In this document: positions 1 through 7,973 of the stretch, in pieces
How the letters are laid out: each line of letters opens with the position of its first letter
Position numbering within the stretch: position 1 is the first letter of the stretch
Origin: JBBQLG01 sp964251665
GTDB lineage: Bacteria; Bacteroidota; Bacteroidia; Cytophagales; Spirosomataceae
Direction: 5' to 3'
Assembly: GCA_964251665.1 (NCBI GenBank)
Contig: CAXUKO010000034.1
Coordinates: 1 to 19,212, forward strand
Length of the DNA: 19,212 nucleotides
Made by a program: the position numbers and the translations under genes
Notes under the pieces: model-generated
Told to the model about the DNA's origin: nothing
Database searches by the model: none
Seen by the model: only the letters and a program-made list of their open reading frames with translations

Positions 1-46
1 CGTGACTACCCTCTCCATGCCGCCTGTAGATGTACAACCTAATCAA

Positions 47-506
47 TCAATACAAGTCAGGAACTAATAAGGCCAGGCTGTTGAGTGCATGCCGCATCGT
101 TTCGATAACGCACTCCAGTCGATTCATTGCCCGGATACGAGCCAACACATGGGTAGCATCGGTTCGTTGTTTACCTTGTCCTTTGAGCCATTGGTGCTGT
201 TGGCAGCAGTCAAGCAGGCGATTCAAAAGTAGTTCTTCAGCATTGCCCGCTAGGAGTCGTTGCCGAAATTCGGATAATAAACTAAAGTCAAATCCAGCGT
301 CGGTCAACTCCAAACTTAAAACGTATTTCCAATCGATACGACTTCGGACCGCATCGGCAGCTTGCCGATCAGAAAGGTTCTCCATGAACTGCATGAGCGT
401 CACCAAAGCCAATTGCCAATTGCCAAGGGGCTTGGGCTGGCTGGCCGCGCTTAGGGAAAAGATCGGAAAAGAGCTTGTCGTCGTAGATGGACTTGCAACA
501 AAACAC
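47..506 (-). pseudogene. IS1182-like (IS5-superfamily type) transposase, broken 5' fragment
   Basis: The minus strand encodes the N-terminal part of an IS1182-like transposase: motifs DDKLFSDLFPKRGQPAQAPW, then LVTLMQFMENLSDRQAADAV, SEFRQRLLAG and GKQRTDATHVL are typical of the DUF772-type N-terminal domain. The catalytic DDE core is absent. The reading frame is broken at 411-424, where the 7-mer aattgcc occurs twice in tandem. Removing one copy restores the expected PWQLALVT. A stop follows PDLY at 47, where intact relatives continue. The upstream part of the gene stops at the edge of the neighbouring IS3-type element near 506. The fragment is therefore a decayed relic, not an active transposase. 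The family call rests on remembered motifs; the exact IS name cannot be assigned. Confidence 0.75.
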
Positions 507-517
507 TGGACAAATCT

Positions 518-1345
518 CTAAGCCACATTTTGATATTGCCTGTTATAATAGTCGAAAGGGGAAAGGTAGCCTAACGCCGAATGCCTCCGTTGGCGATTGT
601 ACCAAATCTCTATGTACTCAAAGACAGCCTGTTTAGCCGTGGCTTGAGTTTGGAAATCCTGCTGATACACCAACTCCGACTTAAGGCTTTTGAAAAAGCT
701 TTCTGCCACTGCATTGTCCCAACAGTTGCCTTTCCCACTCATGCTTTGTACAACTAGCGGGTGTTTTTTCAACAGTTTGGTAAAGCTATGACAGGCATAC
801 TGCACTCCTCGATCCGAGTGAAAGATTAAGTCCCGCTCGATAGGCCGGTTTTTAAGGGCCATCTGCCAAGCCGGTATAGTTGTTTCAGCAGCCTTCATTG
901 ACTTACTCAAAGCCCAGCCAATCACTTTTCGATCATACAAATCCATAATCATAGTCAGGTACAGCCAGCCTTCCCCTGTACGGATATAGGTCAGATCCGA
1001 AACCCAGGCCTGGCCCGGTTTTACCGGATTGAATTGGCGGTTCAAATGGTTTTCTGCCACTGGGTAGGCGTGCTTTGAATCCGTAGTGGTGACCACATAC
1101 TTCTTCTGAATGATACTTTTCAGATTAGCCTGCTTCATCAGTCTGGCCACCCGAGGCCGAGATACGTTTACACCTTGAGCCTTAAGATCTCTCGTGATTT
1201 TTGGGCTCCCATACCGGCCTTTACTAGCAGTGAATAAGCTACTGATTATTTCAGTGATAGCCTGATTTTCACTAGCTCTTTTAGTGGGTCGTTGGGCTAG
1301 CCAATAATAATACCCACTACGGCTCACGTGCAGTACTTTACACAT
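518..1345 (-). CDS. IS3-family transposase OrfB (DDE integrase)
   Basis: OrfB is the catalytic half of an IS3-family transposase, which cuts and joins the element's ends through an rve-type RNase H fold. From the N-terminus it has an HTH_21-like region (VSRSGYYYW, GRYGSPKI) and then the integrase core, with D117 (WVSDLTY), D178 (IFHSDRGVQY) and E215 (WDNAVAESFF). The spacing between the last two fits the DD(35)E class, and the C-terminal YNRQRRHSALGYLSP is the usual family tail. The frame stays open upstream of the ATG at 1345 as far as the slippery A6G at 1426-1432, so the active product is probably the OrfAB fusion made by -1 frameshifting. All catalytic residues are present, so the element may still be mobile. 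Confidence 0.93.
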   Translation of the reverse strand: MCKVLHVSRSGYYYWLAQRPTKRASENQAITEIISSLFTASKGRYGSPKITRDLKAQGVNVSRPRVARLMKQANLKSIIQKKYVVTTTDSKHAYPVAENHLNRQFNPVKPGQAWVSDLTYIRTGEGWLYLTMIMDLYDRKVIGWALSKSMKAAETTIPAWQMALKNRPIERDLIFHSDRGVQYACHSFTKLLKKHPLVVQSMSGKGNCWDNAVAESFFKSLKSELVYQQDFQTQATAKQAVFEYIEIWYNRQRRHSALGYLSPFDYYNRQYQNVA

Positions 1346-1377
1346 CGTCTCAACGGGAAACTCGACTTGGTGAGCCT

Positions 1378-1683
1378 TTATAAATCCGCATATTTCCCGT
1401 CGCCCCTGGAGAAGATGCCGACTGCCTTTTTTAGTATATCGCGTTCTAATTCAGCCTGTTTGAGTTCCTTTTTCAGTCGTACTATTTCTTGTTGCTCTTG
1501 GCTCACCTGGGCCCGGCTAAGGGCTGGGGTACCTGGAGCAACTACTCGTTCTCTGCGCCACCGAGTTAAAATTTGTGGGGTTATTCCTAACTCTTCAGCG
1601 GTTGCTTTTAGAGAACCTTTTGCCTGAGATAGCTCCACGGCCATCTTTTTGAATTCTTCGTCGTACTGTCTCCTTGTTTTCAT
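1378..1683 (-). CDS. IS3-family transposase OrfA (HTH protein)
   Basis: A 101-aa helix-turn-helix protein of the transposase_8/HTH_Tnp_1 type. The N-terminus MKTRRQYDEEFKKMAVEL followed by ATAEELGITPQILTRWRRE is the family's DNA-binding domain. The segment from about residue 60 (QEQQEIVRLKKELKQAELER) is a heptad-repeat leucine-zipper-like stretch used for oligomerisation. The 3' end carries the A6G slippery heptamer in the zero frame (A AAA AAG, in codons for LKKA). Ribosomes that stay in frame make OrfA, which regulates transposition; those that slip make OrfAB. The gene begins about 37 bp inside the right end of the element. Confidence 0.93.
   Translation of the reverse strand: MKTRRQYDEEFKKMAVELSQAKGSLKATAEELGITPQILTRWRRERVVAPGTPALSRAQVSQEQQEIVRLKKELKQAELERDILKKAVGIFSRGDGKYADL
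1426..1432 (-). other. Programmed -1 frameshift site (A6G) joining orfA to orfB
   Basis: On the minus strand the heptamer AAAAAAG sits in the orfA frame as A AAA AAG. A -1 slip gives KKGSRHLLQGRREICG and then an open frame without a stop through FIKAHQVEFPVET into the orfB methionine. I checked this frame codon by codon. The motif and geometry match the known IS3-family frameshift signal; I did not identify a stimulatory downstream structure. Confidence 0.85.
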
Positions 1684-1720
1684 GGTCCACTAAGTTAGAT
1701 CGTCCTTAACTTAATGTCCA

Positions 1721-2168
1721 GTCAAATGTAGCAGCTCCACACCACGAGGATAAAGCTGGAGTGAACGCATTCATTCGCGGCATTGATCGAATCGCCAACA
1801 ACCACCTACCAGCGGCTGTAATCATGTGTACAAACCGTCTCTCGGCCCTTGATCCAGCGATCAAACGCCGTGCAGCCGACATTTTAACGTTTGATCGACC
1901 GGGGGAGTTACAACGAGAAGCCGCCTTATCACAACTGCTTTCACAACTGGGATTTTCCCAAAATGAAATCACTCCCATCATTGCAGCAACCGGGCCAAGT
2001 GATAATCGCCAATATGGTTTCACCTTTTCAGACATTACACAACGCCTATTGCCAGCGATTGTGCTGGACGCTTATCCTGACCAAACCGTAAAGCCGATCA
2101 GGGCCCTGGAAATCGCGAAGTCAATTGTTCCCACTCCACCATTTAACGATAACAATCAAACACTATGA
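1721..2168 (+). pseudogene. AAA+ ATPase, 5'-truncated at the IS3 element (C-terminal part only)
   Basis: An open frame runs from the edge of the IS element (…VAAPHHEDKAGVNAFIRG) to a TGA at 2166. It encodes the C-terminal part of an AAA+ ATPase. The stretch NAFIRGIDRI…AAVIMCTNRLSALDPAIKRR matches the sensor-1 strand with its Asn (TNR) and the following arginine-finger/second-region arginines of AAA proteins. The small helical lid domain follows (FDRPGELQREAALSQLL…GFTFSDITQRL). Walker A and Walker B are missing because the gene starts at the IS boundary. An internal GTG at 1761 could start a shorter product, but it would lack the nucleotide site. The stop overlaps the next start as ATGA, which implies co-translation with the DUF6602-like protein. 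Confidence 0.75.
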
Positions 2169-2884
2169 GTTGGTCCCTCCCACAATTATTAAGTGGTCTC
2201 CACGACGACATCCACCAACGACTTGAACAGTGCCGCAAGTGCTTTGGGCATCCCGGCACAAAAGGCAACGCTACCGAGAAGGTGTGGCTTGAACTGTTTC
2301 AGACTTACCTGCCTGAACGCTACAAAGCTGAAACGGCACACGTAGTGGATAGCTTGGGAGAGTTCAGCGACCAGATAGATATTGTCATCTACGACCGACA
2401 GTATACGCCTTTCATTTTCAACTACGAAGGTCAGATTATTATTCCTGCCGAGAGTGTTTATGCGGTTTTTGAAGCAAAGCAGGTAATGAACGCAGCTAAT
2501 GTCAGCTACGCCCAGAACAAAGCGGAAAGCGTACGAAAACTGCAAAGAACGAGCCTGCCCATTCCACATGCGGGTGGCATCTATCCTCCGAAGCCGCTAA
2601 ACCCTATTTTAGGTGGTATCTTGACGTTAGAGAGCGAGTGGAGTCCACCTATGGGCCAGTCTTTAATGGGTGCCTTAGGTGAAGGCACCGGCGATCTCCG
2701 TCTCAACTTCGGTTGTGTTGCCGCACATGGCTATTTTCACTACAACCCCGAGCAGACAGATTATAACATTTTCACTGACGTGAAGCCTGCCACGGCATTC
2801 TTGTTTAAACTAATTTCTCAGTTGCAGACATGTGCTACTGTACCAATGATTGATATAAATGCGTACGCCAAATGGCTTAACTAA
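2165..2884 (+). CDS. DUF6602-like protein with PD-(D/E)XK nuclease-like motif
   Basis: A 239-aa protein resembling the DUF6602 family. Visible features are the N-terminal HPGTKGNATEKVW, the LPERYKAETAHVVDSLGEFS strand, then QIDIVIYD with D72 and, about 30 residues later, VYAVFEAKQ with E103 and K105. The D…ExK pattern, with E38 upstream, is what a restriction-endonuclease-like (PD-(D/E)XK) core looks like, so nuclease activity is a reasonable inference but unproven. The start ATG overlaps the stop of the upstream AAA+ gene fragment by 4 bp. An ATPase with a nuclease-like partner is a common arrangement in antiphage modules. Here the ATPase is truncated, so the pair is probably non-functional or the gene is an orphan. 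There are no membrane segments or signal peptide. Confidence 0.7.
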   Translation: MSWSLPQLLSGLHDDIHQRLEQCRKCFGHPGTKGNATEKVWLELFQTYLPERYKAETAHVVDSLGEFSDQIDIVIYDRQYTPFIFNYEGQIIIPAESVYAVFEAKQVMNAANVSYAQNKAESVRKLQRTSLPIPHAGGIYPPKPLNPILGGILTLESEWSPPMGQSLMGALGEGTGDLRLNFGCVAAHGYFHYNPEQTDYNIFTDVKPATAFLFKLISQLQTCATVPMIDINAYAKWLN

Positions 2885-3031
2885 ATCGGCACGTATCAGA
2901 TAGTTCTTTTGGGGTACTCAAGCTGACTTGATGCTGCCTCACAGAAAAGTTGCCTATCACAGCGATAGAGTGTACTGGAGAAATCAAATTGTCGGCCTAC
3001 TGTATCATTGTAATCAGTCGCATACGGTTGA

Positions 3032-4324
3032 CTAACGGCCGGACGTTATTTTACGCAACTGATAAAACAATTTCTCTAATAGACGGCTGTCATCGGTGAT
3101 GATTTCGGCGGAGGCAGCCATGCCCGTTTTGAACGCCAGCGATTTACCGTAAGTCGTTTTCAGCCCCGATGGTAACGTGACCTTTGCCAAAAAAACACTG
3201 TCCCGGAACGGAACGTCGGCAATAGCCGTAATGCGCCCCCGTACGGCCCCGAACTCCTGATACGGGAATCCGGCAAACTTGACCAGCACCGTTTGACCAA
3301 CCTGCACTTTGCCCGCATTTTGCTGCGGCACCCGTAACTCACCGAAGTAATCCGTGTTGGGTGGAGCTACGTAAAACAAGTCCTGATTGAGTGCGACGGA
3401 TTGATTTTCCTGCAACGTGCCGGTAAACAATACCCGTCCGCTAACCGGAGCTGTGAGCACGTATTTGGTTTTCCAGGCCTCGGCCGCACTTTGCAGGGTA
3501 TTCAGGGCTTGTAGAAAGGTATCGCGCTCTTCGGCCACCTGTTTATCTAATTCCAGGACTTCCTTTTGTTTAGCGCGTTGCTGCGTCAGGTTGCTGATGA
3601 GGGCCGAAGCCGTTTGCTGATACGGCAATGTGCGTCCAATGTTCTTACTTTCTTCGCGCTTCAGATCGAGCCGGGAAATTACTTTCTCTTCGTAGAGCCG
3701 CTGTTGAATGTCAAAATCTTCCTGCGCCAGTTTGATGTCCCGGGCCTGAATGCCATGCTGCTCCCGCAAGTTATCGGCCAACGCCTGTAAGTCTACGATC
3801 TCCTGACGCAGCATCGTTTTTTTCTGACTGTAAAACCCATTGGTCAGGTACGCCCGCAGCCGGATGTGTGCCTGCTCGAACGTCTGATAGGCGGTCTGTA
3901 ACTCGCCCAACTGACTGTAATCTGACAAATTTAAACGGTCCAGCCCTTCTAGATTGCCCCGACTGGCTACCGCCCACGCTATAGTGAGTTCGCCGGAAAG
4001 TTGCAGCACGGCCTCGTGTCGGGCTGTGCTTTCGAGATAAGCCAGCGACGCGCCCGCTTTTACGGATTGGCCTTCCTTCACAAACAGCCGAACGACTTTG
4101 CCATCATTACGGGTCATGACCGCTTTAGGCGCGTTGGCTGATGTGAGCCTGAAAGATGCCCTCACCAAATCCGGATAGTGAATCAGCCATGCCCCGCTGA
4201 AAACCAGCACCAGTACTGCAAACACGACGGTTACTCCCCAGCGCAGTACCCATTTCGGGGGCCGCGACAGGACTTCCTGCACGTCTTCGGAACGTAATTC
4301 GATAAACTGAGTTGACTGCGACAT
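3032..4324 (-). CDS. HlyD-family periplasmic adaptor for peptide export
   Basis: A membrane-fusion (HlyD/NHLM-type) protein of about 430 aa that should link the inner-membrane C39-ABC exporter to an outer-membrane channel. It has a short cytoplasmic N-terminus, one transmembrane helix around residues 29-48 and a lipoyl-like half-motif at about 70-100 (GKVVRLFVKEGQSVKAGASL). A long charged coiled-coil region follows at about 165-290 (QEIVDLQALADNLREQ, RAKQKEVLELDKQVAEERD). The second lipoyl half is LTAPVSGRVLFTGT, and the beta-barrel region precedes the C-terminus. I chose the ATG at 4324; an in-frame GTG at 4342 would add six residues and overlap the exporter stop. It is the last gene of the minus-strand run, 14 bp after the exporter. 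No outer-membrane partner gene is in the window. Confidence 0.88.
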   Translation of the reverse strand: MSQSTQFIELRSEDVQEVLSRPPKWVLRWGVTVVFAVLVLVFSGAWLIHYPDLVRASFRLTSANAPKAVMTRNDGKVVRLFVKEGQSVKAGASLAYLESTARHEAVLQLSGELTIAWAVASRGNLEGLDRLNLSDYSQLGELQTAYQTFEQAHIRLRAYLTNGFYSQKKTMLRQEIVDLQALADNLREQHGIQARDIKLAQEDFDIQQRLYEEKVISRLDLKREESKNIGRTLPYQQTASALISNLTQQRAKQKEVLELDKQVAEERDTFLQALNTLQSAAEAWKTKYVLTAPVSGRVLFTGTLQENQSVALNQDLFYVAPPNTDYFGELRVPQQNAGKVQVGQTVLVKFAGFPYQEFGAVRGRITAIADVPFRDSVFLAKVTLPSGLKTTYGKSLAFKTGMAASAEIITDDSRLLEKLFYQLRKITSGR

Positions 4325-4338
4325 GGCAAAAACAGGGA

Positions 4339-6774
4339 TCACATCCCCAGTTCCAACTGATTCTTGACTAACTGCCAGTAATCACCCCGGCGGGCGACCA
4401 ATTCGGCGTGGGTGCCGGTTTCGGTGATTTTACCTTTGTCCAGCACCACAATCTGATCGGCGTGACAAACGGTACTGAGCCGGTGCGCCACGATAACCAC
4501 CGTACGTCCCCGAAAAAATTCATCCAGATTCTTCATGATAACAGCTTCATTGTTGGCATCTAAGGCGTTGGTCGCTTCGTCGAATAAAATGTACTGCGGG
4601 TCTTTGTACACCGCGCGGGCAATCAGCAGCCGTTGCCGCTGCCCCTGACTGATACCGTTGCCCTCGGCTCCGATTTTGGTGTGGTAGCCTGACGGTAACC
4701 CATCGACAAACGGGCGCAGGTTGGCTACGTGAACGGCATGGTCTAACCGGTCGGCATCGATTCGTTCTACGCCCACGGCAATGTTACGGGCAATAGTATC
4801 GGAAAATATAAACCCGTCCTGCATCACCACTCCACACTGTTCGCGCCATAAGCCATGACCTATGTTGGTTAAGCTCACCGACCCGTCAGACCTCCCCAAC
4901 CCCGCTCCTGTCAGGAGCGGGGAGTTAACCAAACGAATATCCCCTTTAACAGGGTCATAAAATCGGAGCAACAGCTTCAGCAGCGTTGTTTTACCGCTGC
5001 CACTCATACCGACAATAGCAGTTGTCCGCCCTTCGGGAATCTGGAGATTAATATCGTGCAATACCGGCTCATTACCCGCGCCGACGTAGGTAAACGACAC
5101 GCCCTGAAATTGAATGCCTTTACCGGTTGGCAGTCCGGCCGTTACCCCCCTGGGTGCCAGGGGGTCTTCTTCATCGGCCAGGGTATGAATTTCATTGAGC
5201 CGTTCCAGACTGATTTTGGCATCCTGCAACCCCTGCGTAAAACCGATAAGCTGCTCGATGGGGCTATTCAGTTGACCAATGATGTACTGCACAGCCAGCA
5301 TGCCACCGAGCGTAAGCTGACCATTGATAACAGCCTGCGCGGCCAGAAACGTGATAAAGATGTTTTTACCCTCATTGATGGCGAACGCCCCGGCCTGCTG
5401 GTACTGATTCAGAGCCAGCCCGCGCATCTGTAACCGAAACAGCCGCACCTGTAGCCGCTCCCAAGCCCAGCGCATGGACCGCTCCGCCCCGGCCAGCTTA
5501 ATCTCCTGCATCCCCTGAATGAGTTGAATCAGGCTGCTCTGATTTTTGGCCGCCACGTCGAACCGTTTGAAATCGAGTTTCCGGCGTTGGCGCAGAAATA
5601 GACCCACCCAGCCCACGTAAAGCAGGCTGGCCACCATGAAAATACTGAAGATGGCAAAGTTATACAGGGCCAACACCACGCCAAACACAACGAGGTTGAC
5701 CAGCGAAAACAGTACCGATAGTGTTTGCCCGGTCAGGAATGCTTCGATGCGCTGATGATCGCCGATGCGCTGCATGAGGTCGCCGAAGTTCTTGGAATCG
5801 AAAAACGACACGGGCAACCGCATGAGTTTGATTAGAAAATCGGAGAGGATGTTCAGGTTGACGCGGGTACTAATATGGAGGAGAATCCAGCTACGGATAA
5901 ACTCCACCGTCAGCCGCCCGGCCATCAGCATGAGTTGTGCCCCCAGCACCAGATAAATGAACGAAATGTTTTGGGTGTTGACGCCAATATCGACCACCGA
6001 CTGGGTGAGAAACGGGAACAACAGTTGCAGCCCGCTGCCAACAGCGAGCGACAGGGCGAGTTGCACCAGCAGCGGTTTGTACTGCCAGAGATAACCTAGC
6101 ACCCGCCCGAATCCGTAAGCCCTTACCGGCTCGTCTTCCTGCTCAAAAAACGCAGGCGTCGGCTCCAGCAACAACGCAACGCCCTCTTCCTGACCGCCAG
6201 TTTTGGCCGACAGCCAGTGTTGACAAAATTCCGCCGCCGAATATGACAGCAATCCCCTGTCGGGATCGGCCACCAGCACCGTTCCACGCACTGTAGTAAG
6301 GTCTTTTCCCACAACGGCATCATTAGGGAAAACGGGCCGTGCAGTCGGCGGAATAGCAATTTCGCCATCTTCTATTTGAAAAACAGAGGCAAACGGTTTG
6401 GTATATACGTCATTATCGGCTCCGTTTTTACCGGGTGTCTGTCGTCCGCCCCGGATACGGCTCAGCCAGTTGCTGCTCGCTCCTTTGATGGCATAAACAA
6501 CCACAAAATGACTCTGTCCCCAATGCACGATGCAGGGTAGCGGAGCCTCATTGGCTAACTTATCAAACGACACCTTTACCCCCATCGTCCGAAACCCAAT
6601 GGCTTCGGCAGCTTCGGCGATCCCCAGCAGCGACACCCCATCTTTCCCAATCTGCGCCTTCTCCCGCAACGACTGCGCCGTGTACAAGCGACCGTAATAT
6701 TTGGCTAACATTCGCAGACACGTTGGCCCGCAGTCCATCTGATCGAGTTGAGTGTAGTGAGGGAACGATATCAT
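4339..6774 (-). CDS. C39-peptidase ABC exporter (PCAT), intact copy
   Basis: An 811-aa peptidase-containing ABC transporter that cleaves GG leaders and exports the released peptides across the inner membrane. The C39 domain has C15 (QMDCGPTCL), H89 (HWGQSHFVVVY) and D170 (VLVADPDRG). The membrane domain spans about 225-510. The nucleotide-binding domain has Walker A at about 589 (GMSGSGKTTLL), signature ISQGQRQRLL, Walker B YILFDEATNALD and H-loop IVAHRLSTV. Two oddities stand out: about 65 extra residues lie between the catalytic His and Asp, and about 23 residues (615-637) in the ATPase domain are encoded by a palindromic element. It is the only complete exporter here and the likely processing enzyme for both GG peptides. 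Its first 65 or so codons are nearly duplicated at 8452-8648. Confidence 0.93.
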   Translation of the reverse strand: MISFPHYTQLDQMDCGPTCLRMLAKYYGRLYTAQSLREKAQIGKDGVSLLGIAEAAEAIGFRTMGVKVSFDKLANEAPLPCIVHWGQSHFVVVYAIKGASSNWLSRIRGGRQTPGKNGADNDVYTKPFASVFQIEDGEIAIPPTARPVFPNDAVVGKDLTTVRGTVLVADPDRGLLSYSAAEFCQHWLSAKTGGQEEGVALLLEPTPAFFEQEDEPVRAYGFGRVLGYLWQYKPLLVQLALSLAVGSGLQLLFPFLTQSVVDIGVNTQNISFIYLVLGAQLMLMAGRLTVEFIRSWILLHISTRVNLNILSDFLIKLMRLPVSFFDSKNFGDLMQRIGDHQRIEAFLTGQTLSVLFSLVNLVVFGVVLALYNFAIFSIFMVASLLYVGWVGLFLRQRRKLDFKRFDVAAKNQSSLIQLIQGMQEIKLAGAERSMRWAWERLQVRLFRLQMRGLALNQYQQAGAFAINEGKNIFITFLAAQAVINGQLTLGGMLAVQYIIGQLNSPIEQLIGFTQGLQDAKISLERLNEIHTLADEEDPLAPRGVTAGLPTGKGIQFQGVSFTYVGAGNEPVLHDINLQIPEGRTTAIVGMSGSGKTTLLKLLLRFYDPVKGDIRLVNSPLLTGAGLGRSDGSVSLTNIGHGLWREQCGVVMQDGFIFSDTIARNIAVGVERIDADRLDHAVHVANLRPFVDGLPSGYHTKIGAEGNGISQGQRQRLLIARAVYKDPQYILFDEATNALDANNEAVIMKNLDEFFRGRTVVIVAHRLSTVCHADQIVVLDKGKITETGTHAELVARRGDYWQLVKNQLELGM
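4865..4932. repeat. Nested palindromic element inserted in frame within the exporter gene
   Basis: The core is a perfect 11-bp inverted repeat, ccccgctcctg (4900-4910) and caggagcgggg (4912-4922), separated by one base. Outside it, ttggttaa (4865-4872) pairs with ttaaccaa (4925-4932). The coding effect is an in-frame stretch NSPLLTGAGLGRSDGSVSLT between the Walker A region and the Q-loop (VVMQD), where ABC ATPases normally run from GDI-type residues to the Q-loop with fewer residues. It resembles REP-like or Rickettsia-palindromic-element-like insertions that keep the frame open; that identity is inference. Confidence 0.6.
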
Positions 6775-6893
6775 AGCGATTAGAGAGAAAGCTCTTAATT
6801 AATAAATCCCGCTCAGGTTAACAGTTAAAGTCCCCGATTGAAAATAACAGCTATAAATTCTATGATATGTGACACGCTTTTTGAAGAATTCAA

Positions 6894-7973
6894 TTATTTA
6901 CTATAAAACGTGATGACTACTTTTCTGCTTTTGACTTTGTTTTCCTCTGTGTTGTTTTCAATAAGCAGCGGATCAGGGCCTTTACCTGTAAAGCTGATCC
7001 GCGTTGGTTCAACCCCTTTACCCGTCAAATAGCCTGTTGCAATTCTGGCCCTGTATTCAGACAACGCTAAATTCAAATCACGACTCCCAATGTTGTCCGT
7101 GTAACCTACAATATTTACAGCAATTTTCTTATTATTAATTAAATGAAAATAAATAGAATCTAAAATCATTGTAGCCTCGCTAGTCAACTCATAACTACTC
7201 TGCGAAAAATGTAATACAATGGGATTAGCTAATTTACTTGTGATGGATGTATTTACGGAAGGATTTTTAAGATGGGTATCATCAACTATAAATACTTTAT
7301 TTTTTTTATAATGCGTTTTTAATTTACCATCACTCGTAATACTTACTCTATTTGTGAAACTTACTTCTTTAAAAGTAATACCTTGATCAACATTTACTTC
7401 CTCATTATATAATAAACTACCATTAGTATTGTATGCTTCCAGTACGTAATCACCAAAGGCTATATTATTTATAAGAAAGCTGTTCGGCTGTTTCCCTTTT
7501 CTGAAACTAAAAAAAACACCTTTATTTGCACTATTAATATATTTTAGTTTATAGTTAACATCTGTCTCATTTGTTGTGCTGAAAGACAAAGAAAGTTGAT
7601 TAAGGGGGTTAACTTCCAAAGATTCTTTGATGCTCATAGGCACACTTATCCTATAATTCAAACTTTTGTTAGATTTGACAAATATGTTTGCCTGAACAGT
7701 GATAGACTTATAATTATCTGATGAAAATAAAATATATTTTGTATTTGTTGGTACATTAAAATTAAATTTCCCTAAGCTATCGCTTTCACCCAGAAATAGT
7801 CTGGTATTTCCGACTAAAGCAACTGCTCTAATTTTTAAATCAACCCCTGTAGATATATCGTAACAAGTTCCATAAACTACGATTGAATCATCTAAATCAA
7901 GTGGCTCATGATTACAAAGTACAGCAACATACAGAAATAGCGTACAAAGGTGAAATGAGACGTAATGATACAT
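6894..7973 (-). CDS. OmpA-domain envelope protein, AT-rich
   Basis: A 359-aa protein with a hydrophobic N-terminus (HLCTLFLYVAVLC) that looks like a signal sequence; a Cys at its end could be a lipidation site, but the preceding residues fit a lipobox poorly. Residues about 30-110 look like a carboxypeptidase-regulatory or beta-sandwich repeat (IVVYGTCYDISTGVDLKIRA, DSLGKFNFNVP). The C-terminal 110 residues form an OmpA/MotB peptidoglycan-binding domain: VLHFSQSSYELTSEA, IVGYTDNIGSRDLNLALSEY and RISFTGKGPDPL, with the usual Asp and Arg. It should sit in the outer membrane or periplasm, tethered to peptidoglycan. Base composition is clearly more AT-rich than the neighbours, suggesting separate acquisition. 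It lies between a precursor peptide gene and the exporter, in the same orientation; a link to export or immunity is possible but not shown. Confidence 0.8.
   Translation of the reverse strand: MYHYVSFHLCTLFLYVAVLCNHEPLDLDDSIVVYGTCYDISTGVDLKIRAVALVGNTRLFLGESDSLGKFNFNVPTNTKYILFSSDNYKSITVQANIFVKSNKSLNYRISVPMSIKESLEVNPLNQLSLSFSTTNETDVNYKLKYINSANKGVFFSFRKGKQPNSFLINNIAFGDYVLEAYNTNGSLLYNEEVNVDQGITFKEVSFTNRVSITSDGKLKTHYKKNKVFIVDDTHLKNPSVNTSITSKLANPIVLHFSQSSYELTSEATMILDSIYFHLINNKKIAVNIVGYTDNIGSRDLNLALSEYRARIATGYLTGKGVEPTRISFTGKGPDPLLIENNTEENKVKSRKVVITFYSK

Larger units (their letters stand above)
507..1720 (-). mobile_element. IS3-family insertion sequence (about 1.2 kb)
   Basis: This is a two-ORF insertion sequence: orfA (HTH plus leucine-zipper-like) and orfB (DDE integrase) in a -1 relationship with an A6G slippery site, which is the classic IS3 layout. 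Candidate ends are short imperfect inverted repeats. The left end reads inward as tggaca..(6 nt)..taag from 507, and the right end reads the same pattern inward from 1720; the match extends outward by two bases (actggaca) at both ends. Flanking bases show no convincing 3-5 bp target duplication. The element separates an IS1182-like relic on the left from a truncated AAA+ ATPase gene on the right. Boundaries are good to within a few bases at best. Confidence 0.75.

Noticed and set aside
30..521. 163-codon + strand frame over the IS1182-like relic
   Set aside because: It is antisense to a recognisable transposase fragment and has a composition typical of a shadow frame.
2189..2569. 126-codon minus-strand frame antisense to the DUF6602-like gene
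   Set aside because: The + strand frame has family motifs and a 4-bp overlap with the upstream gene; the antisense frame resembles nothing known.
2945..2990. Short ctatc-acagc-gatag hairpin between the convergent DUF6602-like and HlyD genes
   Set aside because: A five-bp stem without a T-run is too weak to call a terminator.
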